DNA of 64,000 nucleotides, from positions 1-64,000 of the forward strand of contig NW_025777550.1 in assembly GCF_021130785.1 (NCBI RefSeq), in the 5' to 3' direction. The translations under genes and the position numbers were made by a program. Numbering within the stretch: the stretch's first letter is position 1; each line of letters begins with the position of its first letter. Under the pieces are notes generated by a model, which was not told where the DNA came from, did no database searches, and saw nothing but the letters and a program-made list of their open reading frames with translations. Origin of the DNA: Homalodisca vitripennis. Lineage: Eukaryota; Arthropoda; Insecta; Hemiptera; Cicadellidae. This document shows positions 50,443 to 61,268 of the stretch, in pieces.

Positions 50443-53400
50443 TATATCCTCCTGTTATATTCTACAAACAGTTTCAAAGTGATTAAATAGTTATTCTCAT
50501 GGCATTCCACTGACTTCACTGTCAAAATTCGCCTTTTATTAATTATTAGCTCGCAACGTAGGCTGTTACATCTAATTGATCATTTTATATATGACATACT
50601 TTTTTATGTTAGATAACTGAATGTTTAGTAAAAACTCTGAAAGCATCTGCATAATTTTATCCTACTCTGATTTAAATGGAAGGTCAATTTCTTGCTCAGC
50701 TTTTACATGCGATGGTTGGGATCTAAAATGTCTAAAAGCATAATTTTCTTAGTATACTTAGAGTTCTTAATTATTATGAAATCAATATTTGGATATAGTC
50801 AATAGTTTATACGGATAAATTAATATTTTCCCCACTAATAGGAAACAACTATATTGGAAAACGTTTGGATTTGGAGTTCCTTTTAGGACCGCATCTGTTT
50901 ATAAAGTAAAGAACTAACACTGTCACAAAATTGTTGTACTTATAGCCATCGCATTTAGCAATTTCTGTTATGAAAGGAGAGAAGGGTTTACTTTTACGCT
51001 GACCGCACGCATGACGTCTGTCAGTTACCGACGATTTATTACCCAAGACATAATACGCAATGTCAGAACGAGTTAGTTTCAATGTACAGTAACTCATTCT
51101 ATTGAAAGCCACCGAAGGCCTAAATTATGGATTGACTCCGACCGAACAATTTAAATTACAACCCAGTCTCAAATTTCCATTCTGAGTTGGTACTTTTTTT
51201 CATTTAACTTGCTATGAAATTGGTACAGAATATTTTATAAAATTATCTAGCTTTTTCACTAAACCAAGACAAAAAAATTTAACTGCCTTATATGTTTTGG
51301 TAGCACATTGCATTGCATTGCCTAAGATTAACCATATAAAGTATAACCTATTTGTTCAATTTATTAGAACTCAATAATGAAAAGAGTACCAGCCAATTAA
51401 CACGATTGATCGATAATGACTTTAGTGTTGAAAACGTACATATTACGCAATACGACATATGTCATACATTTAGAGGAATATTTAGGAATTAAATAATAAC
51501 TGTACAAACAATTTTATAGCCTTCATATTAGCCCTATATATGAAACAGAAGAGCACATTTTAATAACTACTACTCATAAGAATAAAATATAATAAGAAAA
51601 CTAGCACCGATTCTAGCAAGTAGAAAACACAGCGGAGTCTAATTTCTATAGAAATCGGAGTCAACTCCATTCTCCCTTCGCAGAATCTAAAATTCAAGGC
51701 TGCAATAGCGCCTCTAGCGTCATCACCTCTAACTAGACAATTTGGGAGTCCTTGTTTCCTGCCTCAGCGCTTGTTAAACTTTTATATCCTGCCAAGTTAA
51801 TTTAAAAGATAAAAGGGTTCTATACACAATTTCATTTTCACATCATGGAATTGTGTTTTTAGGGATTTATGCAAGAAATGTCAAGTGGAAACATACGTAT
51901 AACCGAAAAGGTTAACGTGGTATTAATATTAATTTAATAAAATTGGTATTATTAAAATTTTCAAAATACATAAGATTAAAGGTTTCATAATATGCATGGT
52001 AAATATAAATGGGTAATATTAAGTATGCAGTGCGAACAAGTGATTATCAATTTTTGAACTAGTGGTTTTTTTCTGGACTCACTTAAGTATAAACTTTGTG
52101 CACATTTTATGTAACTATCGCTCATATTTTTCAGTTAACCAATTGACAGCTTAGGTTATTCAATCACACCCTGTAAGATGTGACTCAAAGTTTAACAAAA
52201 TTAACCCTTAGGACAATGGTCTATACCAGCGAAAAATGCATTATTAAGATCCAATATATATAATTGAATACATTAACTAATGGCATTTCTTTACTCCACA
52301 AATTTCGTGGAGTCGTATTCTTATTTACTGGTGAGCCTAAATAGTTATTAGACACTGAAATACTGTGTTCGGTATATTATCGAATTTCTTTTTTTCAGTT
52401 GAGCACGTAATAAATTTGCTAACTAATCAGTATCATATCACTCATCAGTGAAGCAAAACACACCCTCTGTCCACGAGGTAGTTTTTTCTGCATAATAAAA
52501 CTTGTGACTCCTGCATTTCTTTAAGATTCAGTTTCCAGGAACATCGGGTTCGCTTGTTTTCTCATATTATAGTCAGAGAGTAAATTGTCTATTCCTTTTT
52601 ATTCTATGAATTAATCTAAACCATTGTGTAGCAGTAGCAAAGCAAAACACAATGTATAGTATTTTGAAATGTATAGCATGTAGTATCTGTGTGTAAAAAC
52701 ACTCACAATAATTATTTTTATACTGCAGTTAGGGGTTGTGTCCTAATAAAGAACATCAGTCATTAGGGCTGAAAATATAAATTTATTATAACGCACTGAT
52801 GTATAGTAACGCACTATTCAGAGACGAGACGCTAAATGATTTACTTATTAAGAAAAATAGTCCTGATATCTCTGAATATCATTTTATTTCTGAAACCAAA
52901 AAACTGCCCACGTTATTTCCGACAGAAAAATACTTCTCAATGACTGGAATACCACAAACTACGAGTCCACGAAGAGAGGATGGTTGTCATAAATGTTGAA
53001 CACGAAATTGCATTTCCATGAAAGTCTTGACCAAGGAATGGCTACTACTAACTTACCTAAAGTTCTAAAAATATAAAATAGTTTTAATTTAAGACACTAA
53101 TTTTACTGTGCTAACTGATTTACAAGGACGGGTAAGCAAGTGCGAGTTTCCTACAGGCTTTATCGATTAAAAAACAGAATAATCCTATAATTTATTTATA
53201 ATATGTATAATTTTTATGAGGCATTCTTGGATTAAAAGATATTATAATACGCAAAATGATACTTACAGACAGACGTCAAGAGATTACATCTTCGTAGGTG
53301 AACTTCTTCTTATGCAAAACGTTTAAAAACATTTTAATCAAAGAGCAAAATAAATTTTTTATGAAATTTAACCGTTATAATCAATTAACTAATGTTAATT

Positions 53401-54240
53401 TAGAAGTTAAAAAACACTTGCTTTACACCGCATGCGTTTTTAGTACTCAGTTGGTTTAAAAAAAGCAAAATACTCTACTAAGTTTAATATTCAAACTTTA
53501 GAAAGGCAATGAGTCGAGTCCTTAAAAGCACATGTATACTGTGGATGAGCTTTCAGTGATACCAACGATTTGCATAAAATAATAGTTTTTATATAGTTAA
53601 AATCTCAGACTTTTTTAAATAATAAAGATATAACGTTATTAAATTAAAAATTTTTTGTACTTCATTAATATTTTGATATAATAAAATAAACATTTTATAT
53701 CAAACTCATTAGGACGATTAAAAGTTGTAATAAAGACTAGTGCAGAGCAGTTAATGTCGCCGATATGTTTGCTCACATTTCACTGATAATTAATAATTGC
53801 AAGTGATATATACAACATATATATCTGTTGCTTCCAATTTAACAGTAGCCTTTGGATTCCTGTTGTGGAATATGGTGCTGGAAATGCTTTACATATCACA
53901 ATTCTTGTTAAACTGACTAAGATAAGAATAAAAAGTATTCTTAAATCTAAACAACTTTACCTCTAATGATGAAGCATTCCTGCTAAAATGTATTGAAATT
54001 ATAGATTATATATAATTTTTAAAATTAATATCGTTTTACAATATTATTTATACAATAATCTAAACTAAATTTCAACGTTATACAACTTTCTGACTAGGAC
54101 GGTTATTAAAGGTAACAAAATAATGTTTAATACGTCACACTAAACTATACAAGAATTCTGGAAAACGCCATTACTGTATTACCCACCCGTTATTTACTGA
54201 TCAAATATGGAACTGGTCAGTGTGAATTACAGCTCGCGAT
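50443..54240. other. AT-rich non-coding DNA
   Basis: No supported gene. A slightly GC-richer patch at 51600-51790 has no recognisable content. The 66-codon frame at 52799-52999 ends in a Cys-poor tail that I could not assign. Confidence 0.55.
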
Positions 54241-54248
54241 TATGACGC

Positions 54249-54418
54249 GGACTTCCCATCCCAACCCGCGGGCCGCGCTCGACCAATATAAACAGCTGAG
54301 CGCCGCCCTGCTAGTAGTCAGTACACTCCGAGCCCTGATTCTCAGTTTTACTCGTGAAGACGCCACTGTTGGAAGTATATCCGATTGTGTTACTTAACTA
54401 TCCAATATTATATAGCAG
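54249..54418 (+). promoter_or_regulatory. AMP gene C promoter and non-coding first exon
   Basis: TATAAA is at 54287-54292 in a locally GC-rich promoter. TCAGT (54318-54322) gives an arthropod initiator at the right distance. An ATG-free leader runs to a GTATGT donor after 54418. GGACTTCCC (54249-54257; GGGAAGTCC on the minus strand) is kappaB-like, 30 bp upstream of the TATA box. Confidence 0.6.
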
Positions 54419-55130
54419 GTATGTTACGGTTTTTAGGTCCTCATGTATATTGTTGCTATACATTTGTACACTATTTTATTGTGTGAAAACTTTAATAGTA
54501 CTGAAATGAGATGAGTAATTACACAATTAATTTTGAGTTTTCTATCAATACGAAGAAAATTTAAGCTTTAGTACATAAAATATTCCATTTTGGTTGATAT
54601 GGTTAGCACACACAGTTTAACTAATATTTACATTGCACTAAATAGACTACAACATTATAAAAATTTTCATGTAAATGATAATAACAAGACTTTTCTGTTC
54701 CAAACACATTATAGTTATATTGTCTATTCGGTTTAATTTTTGATCTTTCACGTTTAAAAATATTTGAAGCATTGTTATTGAAATTGATGAATTAAGTACA
54801 TGATATGCGTCGATTGAATAGGTTTAACCTTCGAATGGACAATCTCAAATAAATTGGTTTTTGAACATAATTATAACGATATGAGTGACGGCTATATAAT
54901 GACCATCTTAATTAAAAAATACCCCTTTTTGGTAAATTGCTTTCAATAATGTAATGAACGCATATCTTAAAAACTATTACTAACCAAATTTAAAACCATA
55001 ATCCAGAAAATTTGCATATTGTAACATTATTATTATGTTCACCATAAGGTTAATAAATATTGAAAAGTTATTCTGGAAATGTTGATGCTATTGTGTCAAT
55101 ATGAATATGTTTCAGATTGAGCTATTCATC

Positions 55131-56260
55131 ATGCAGCTGTCAATAGTTGTGTTCTCTGTGGTAGCGGTGGTTCGTTGTCGTTGGCCAGGATAGCAGGGTA
55201 AGAATTATTGTTTGCTTTTCACAAACATAAAACATCTATCTACATGTTACTTTTCTAAATTGTGAGACTGATGTTTTAGCATTTACATTAATTTTGGAAA
55301 CTTACATTCTTACAAGTTTTACCTGATCAAATATCAGTCTATAGTAAAATTTAATTTGCCATAAATTTAAATGAGAGTGGTGTTTCCCAAAATAACAGTG
55401 AGGCTCTTCACAACATATGAATTATATTGTCTAAAATAAATTTAAACTAAGTATGTAAGCGAAATACGCAATTTCTTAATAGAAAGTTTAAGTTTAGGTT
55501 CAAAATAAATAACGCACTATTATAACAACTATATCCATTGTTGGGTACTGCGATGCACCAGCTCTTAGTCAGTAAGAAAATATGTGTAATAAAGGAGGTT
55601 TAAAAGGAACATGCATGATGATCTTGATAAAGGTACAGTCTATTTTAGATTGGAAATAATATAACTGTTAATTTGATAAGAAGATTATAAGTATAGTAGT
55701 CATGCCTAATTACGATACAAAATATAAAAATACACGAATTACCAAGAAATAAGTAATACGTATGAATTGGAGCATGTAAAAGAAGGATATTCATTAATAA
55801 TAATATTTATATGGTCATATTTAGTTTTATAATAAAACAATGTGTTTCTTAATAAATTGTTATTGCTAACGACTTGGCCATTAAAGGATAATGTTGAACA
55901 TCGTAAACACTGTTTCTAAATACTGTTATTTTCAGTTATGTTATTATTAGTTTTTCATACAAGTTGATTGAACCTTACTTGTATTGAACAGGACTGGCAC
56001 ATAGGAGCAGACTCAGTGAGGCCGAGTGGCACAGTAGTGCACGGCCACGCCAACATCCCGGTACACAGAGGCTCCAATGGTCAAGTGGACGCCAATGTTC
56101 ACGGGTCTCGAGTGTTCGGGGGACCGTATAACAGACACCAGACAGTAGGGGGAGGCCTGCAATACCAACACCCCAGCGGTGTGTAAGAGGAGGACTGGGT
56201 GTGACTCACTCTAGAGGACAAGGCAATACTTACGGTGCTTCTGTCAGCATACCATTCTAG
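55131..56260 (+). pseudogene. AMP gene C: frameshifted copy of AMP gene B
   Basis: It has the same exon plan as gene B. Exon 2 (about 55116-55197) follows TTTCAG, has ATG at 55131 and ends before GTAAG. Exon 3 (55992-56260) follows AACAG and begins Asp-Trp-His-Ile-Gly. Two lesions break it. A net one-base insertion in the signal-peptide codons (about 55171-55183) brings a TAG into frame before the splice site. A two-base insertion near 56183 creates TAA at 56184-56186, before the last third of the mature domain. The original stop position is TAG at 56258-56260. Promoter, splice sites and AATAAA (56389-56394) all look intact, so the damage is recent or is sequence error. Most of exon 3 is nearly identical to gene B. 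Confidence 0.78.
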
Positions 56261-56388
56261 ACTGTATAATGCTATCGTGTCCTTCAGTATAACCTTTATT
56301 TTTGTAAATAATAATGTTCTACTATGTAGATCATATTATAAATAATTAAAAATTAATTGATTTTAATTAAATAATCTAAATATAATTG

Positions 56389-56394
56389 AATAAA
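56389..56394 (+). other. Polyadenylation signal of AMP gene C
   Basis: AATAAA lies about 130 bases after the ancestral stop position. Confidence 0.6.
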
Positions 56395-57030
56395 CTTTGT
56401 TCGTTTATGATAATCTGTATTATTTTCCTTGTCTTTCCTATTAAACAATTTTTAGTTCTGATATAACAGTTGAGCTAAGTTTCTGTAATTACTATATTTA
56501 TAACCATGTAACAGAAGGCCAACCCACAATGTTTGCAACAGAATTTGCAGTGGTTGCTTGTGTAATTTTAAATTGTCCAATGAATAGAAGATACAAAGAC
56601 AATAATACAAAAAATAGAGAATATAACTCATTACGGGACGAAATAGCAGTTACGCGTAAGGCGATGCACAGCATTGCAAATGCTATCAAGCTCCGTAATA
56701 GAAATTTTGAAACTATTATTCAACTATATTTTTCATCAAAATGCAAAAATGCACACAAAATATTTTAAATCATGATTTAAAGTTCATACTCTATTAATTA
56801 ATCTTCCATAAAATAATAATTACACAATTTTATATTCAACATTCTTATAAAAATCAACTGCTGGTATATGGGAGTGTAATAAAAAATTTCGGATTTATAA
56901 TAATTTGTTTATACAGGGAAAGAAATATTTACTTAAGGAAATAGTTGTTTACATAGGAAAAGTAACATTTTTGAGAAATTAACACATGTAGAATTTGGAA
57001 AATCCTATTCACACATACATACTATTGTAT
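56395..57030. other. AT-rich non-coding DNA
   Basis: No supported feature. The overlapping 60-80-codon frames at 56498-56768 on the two strands are without motifs. Confidence 0.6.
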
Positions 57031-57034
57031 ACGT

Positions 57035-58900
57035 ATACTCGCCTTCGGCTCGCTGGGGGCTACGCCCCCAGGCCCCCTTTTGGGTGTTTGCCAAATTCGG
57101 GGATAAGAGTGGTTTATTTATAGGTAAAATTCGGACATGAGGTCATACAAGGAATTCCCAGGGGGTGGGGTTTAACGTTACCAAGGGTTAAGACATCAGG
57201 GGTTATCTGGTCATACTGGGAACTTCCCAAACGGGCGTTAAGAGATTTGGTGATTGGTAAAATTCGGACATGAGATCATGCCAGGAAATTCCCTGGGGGG
57301 GGTTTAATATTACCGGGGGAGGGTTCACACTTCAGGGGGTTTTATGTACTCAGGAGGTTATCTGGTCATACCAGAAAATCCCGGGGGGGTTAATGTTACC
57401 GGGGGTTAATGCCACACCCCAGGCCCCCTTTTGGGTTGTTGGCCAAATTCGGGGATAAGCGGAATTTGGAAATAGTATTAGACCTATTTTATTGAATTTT
57501 CCAGGTTTAATCAAAGTTTTGACTCCAAGGCCATTTTTGTGGCTTAACCGTTAGAGATACGTGAAAAGTGACTAGACCTTTCTTGTCGGAAATTTAATTT
57601 TATCTTTCGATTCCGTCGTCAGATTTTAGCTGCGACCTTTGGTTTAGCCAGGAATGAGCTCGGGAGAAAAGTCTGCACTGGTCAGCTATCTTGAATTGTT
57701 TAGTATAAAACATAATAAAAAAACCGACCTTAAGGCAGTATTTTAAGTTCGAACAGGGGGTTTAATATCACCAGGAGACTATCTAGTCAAGGCGAGAAAT
57801 TCCCGGGGGGGGTGATTAATGTTTAAGGGGGTTAAGACATCAGGGGGTTTAATTTTCGTCAGGAGGTTATCCGGTCATACCAGGAAATCCCCGGGGGGGG
57901 GGTGTTAACGGGGGTTTAATTACACAATTCGGCCTATTTTTTGAGGGTGTTGTGTCTGTGAACATAATAAAAACACTCTGTCCCTATCTACTATTGAAGC
58001 TTCACTAACGCTCAGCCAATTCCCGACGTGGAGGGGGGTTTTTAGTCACTCGGTAACGTAGTAATACAAGGTCAATCTGGAACCAGCACGAATCGCACTA
58101 ATTATAGTTGCAAGATTTAAAACCCCTAAAATTGACGACAAAGAATTTGCCTTCTAGAGCATTAACCAGGCTTACGGAAAGATAAACGACAAATAGCTAC
58201 TGGATCTTTTTTGTTGATTTCATAAATAGCTAGTTATGAAAAGTTTTACATTTAAGCTACGGCCAACGGTTCGGGCACTATCGAGCCCAAAATGTAAGGC
58301 CCCAGGCCCCCTTTCGGGTATTAGCCAAATTCGGGGATAAGAATGATTTGGTGATAGGTAAAATTCGGACATTATGTCATACCAGGAAATTCCCAGGGGG
58401 AGGTTGTAACTTTACCAGGGGTTAAGACATCAGGGGGTTATCTGGTCATACCAGGAACTTCCCAAGGGGGGTTAAGAGATTTGGTTATAGGTAAAATTCA
58501 GACATGAGGACATGCCAGAAAATTCCCTGGGGGGTTTGTAACGTTACCGGGAGTTAAGGCATCAGGGGGTGATCTGGTCATAACAGGAACTTCCCAAAGG
58601 GGGTGAAGAGATTTGGTGATTGGTAAAATTCGGACGTGAGGTCATGCCAGGAAATTGCCAGGGGGGGTATAATGTTACCGGGGGAGTTAACACATCAGGA
58701 GGTTTAATTTACTCAGGAGGTTATCTGGTCATACCATGAAGTCGCCGGAGGAGGGTAAATGTTACCGGGGTTAATGACACACGTGTCCCCAATTTTACAG
58801 GGTTGCTCAGGAGTTAATATAGCCATGCCAGGAAATTCCCAGAGGGTAATGTTACCGGGGAAATGTTATGTCCGAGCTTAAGATTACTGGTTTGGGAGTG
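57035..58900. repeat. G-run-rich degenerate repeat block
   Basis: It opens with CTGGGGGCTACGCCCCCAG (57053-57071), a perfect short palindrome. CCAGGCCCCCTTT...CCAAATTCGGGGATAAG recurs at about 57070, 57419 and 58302. GGTAAAATTCGGACATGAG and GTTATCTGGTCATACCAGG recur many times, separated by runs of 4-9 G. No open frame of note. I infer an internally amplified non-autonomous element; class unknown. Confidence 0.75.
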
Positions 58901-58904
58901 AAAA

Positions 58905-59830
58905 ATTGACCAACTTTATCTACTTTTCCAGATTAATTCAAACTTTTGACTTCAAAGGCATTTTGTGGCTTAACCGTTAGAGATACGACAAAAAGTGACT
59001 GGAACTTTCTTGTCGGAAATTTGATTTTGTCTTTCGATTATGCCATCAGATTTAAGCTACGACCTATAATTTAGGCAGTACAGAGCTTAGGACAAAAGGC
59101 TGCACTGGGCAGTTTAAAAATATCACGTAAAACTTAAAAAATCAATACTTTAAAACGCGTTATGCAGCCAAACCGTTGAGGATAGGGCAAAATGTTACTG
59201 AACATTTTTTGTAGATCACGCAATTTCTTAAATCCTTTTAAAAATTTGTTTTGAGCTACGACCAACCGTTTAGCCGCTATCGAGCCCGAAAGGTAAATTT
59301 TTAGGCGAAAATTTCCAAATATTTTCACTTAATCACGTTTTGCGGCCAAACCAATGGAGATAGAGTAAAGAGTTACTGGAACATTTTTGTAGATTACCTC
59401 ATTTCCTAACTCCAACGTCTGTCTTATTTCGACCTCCGTCCAATGGTTTCGCCGCTATCGAACCCGAAAACAAAAGTTTCACGTAAAAATTACAAAACAA
59501 TTGCACATAATCACGTTTTTTTTCGGCCGAACCACTGGAGATAGAGCAAAAAGTTACTGGACCTTTTTCTGTAGATCGCGCAATTTGCTAATTTGATGGG
59601 TCAATCAGATTTGAGCTACGACCTACCGTTCGGCCACTATCAGGCTCGAAACTTTATTTTAAGCAAAAAAATCTCTGGAATGTCAAACATTCCCGCGTTT
59701 TGTCGCTTAAACCACACGAGATAGGACAAAAAGTCACTGGACCTTTTTTGTAGTTCATTTCATTTCTGACTAACGATTTTTCGTCAGATTGAAGCTAGCT
59801 CCAACGGTTCACCCGCTATCAGGCTTACAA
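58905..59830. repeat. Degenerate ~180-bp tandem units
   Basis: A motif like CGTTTTGCGGCCAAACC followed by GAGATAG and AAAAAGTTACTGGACCTTTTT recurs at about 59155, 59335, 59515 and 59696, spaced about 180 bp. Each is followed by GAGCTACGACC and CGCTATCGAGCC-like words. A related unit (GGCTTAACCGTTAGAGATACG) occurs at about 57543 and 58969, so the larger block is duplicated with a period near 1.43 kb. Confidence 0.75.
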
Positions 59831-60084
59831 GAAATGCCTGCAGGGGTAAAGAATGCGCGATTTTTGAGGAATTTTTTTTTAGGGTTTAAAAGTAAAAAAG
59901 TCCGGTTTTCAGACTTTTCCTCCGGGTCATATTGTGAAAGGTACCTGCGTGCCAAATTTCAAGTTTCCAGCACTTCTAGAACTATGTTAGAATTTGTATA
60001 CATATATCAGTCAGTCAGTTTCACATGCGGCTGTATAGTATATTAGATATATAATATAAACACAAACAATTACGAATGTATGTA

Positions 60085-60665
60085 TATATATACGCATTAC
60101 ATAAGCTAAAACAAAAGTGGATCGCGAAACGATATTGGACCTTTAAGGTATTACAATAAAAACACCACTAATACACACTACACTAACAAAGAACACTAAT
60201 ACTTATATTTTACTCCTGGGGGTAACGGCTTATTTGAGTTATATTGACTTTGTATTGACAATCTCCATTGGAAATAAATATTATTTTCACTGGTAATTGG
60301 TAACACAATATCTTTCAAATCGTAATTGGTTAGATTCTCAATGGAATATTAAGAGGTCTTAGTCCCTTAACAGGTGTGTCAGTCGGACCTGCCGGACTGT
60401 ACCTTCAACGTGTTTTTGCCAATGCTGAAGTTAAATTCAATATCTAGTTGTAAATCCTAACTAGGATTCTTATCCTACCGTTATGTCTCTCGAGATCCAA
60501 TATAATTGTGTTTAGCAGTCCTCCTCTGGATGATTCTACACAGTGTCCATCAGTACAATCAAATTCTCGTCGTCTATAGTAGTGAATTATGAGGTGTACA
60601 AGTGTTTCCTAAGTTCACCATAATATAATAAGGGGATGATCTGTATAAAAATGTCTTTGTTTAGC
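60085..60665. repeat. Dispersed repeat, copy 2
   Basis: It is the homologue of 38690-39270. It lies downstream of AMP gene C in the same order and orientation as copy 1 lies downstream of AMP gene B. The extra distance is roughly the length of the 57.0-60.05 kb repeat block. Confidence 0.75.
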
Positions 60666-60743
60666 AGTTGAGATTTTATTAAACCATACCATAAAAATAA
60701 TTAGAAACACAGAATAGAATATTGATTTTTTTAGATTAATATA

Positions 60744-61070
60744 AACAGGATTTTTCCGGACATTTGCCATCGTTCAGTGAAACAAGAAAACAGTAACACT
60801 TACGTTTCGAGATCTGCAATCTGATTCTCTTCTTCAGGTAAAGAACTAACCTAATACATAATTACAAACTAAGTTTAAAATAAACAAATCTTACTAAAGC
60901 GTTGTGGCACGCCTAAGTCAGGAATCACAACCTACATGTTGTTGTCACTTCACTAACACTAAAGACATGCACTTAATACAAAGCTATACAAAACACTAAT
61001 CATTAAAAGTAAACTACGGAAACAGGTCACAATGCGTCTTCACTCGTCCTACTGACCACCTACGACTGAC
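60744..61070 (-). repeat. PLE terminal direct repeat (left)
   Basis: It is nearly identical to 63684-64000, differing by single-base indels. It lies 3' of the minus-strand coding region. Confidence 0.85.
60798..60845 (-). ncRNA. Hammerhead-like motif in left PLE repeat
   Basis: On the minus strand CTGAAGA is followed by a GAGA(A)TC...GATCTC hairpin and GAAA. Flanking TTTAC and GTAAG can pair. PLE terminal repeats are known to carry hammerhead ribozymes. Here a clear stem III is missing and one extra A follows the first core box, so this may be a decayed or variant form. Confidence 0.4.
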
Positions 61071-61268
61071 CAGAGGGACTAGCCAATGGCAATCGTGACG
61101 GCTGGCTAAAACAAGATGGCGGAAATACAAGGGAAGGGGAACAGGAATGGGCCCTTTCGTTATTATTGGTTCATGCGAGATGAACTTCTTAAAACCATAT
61201 TGTGACTCCGCATTGGTTTATTACAAAATATCCGATCCGTTTGATACTTTTGGTTTTTCCTCTTTAGT

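Noticed and set aside
52799..52999. 66-codon frame with a Pro/Arg/Cys-containing tail, considered as a piggyBac transposase remnant
   Set aside because: Only a loose resemblance to the C-terminal Cys-rich tail; the spacing of Cys residues does not fit and no upstream transposase is visible.
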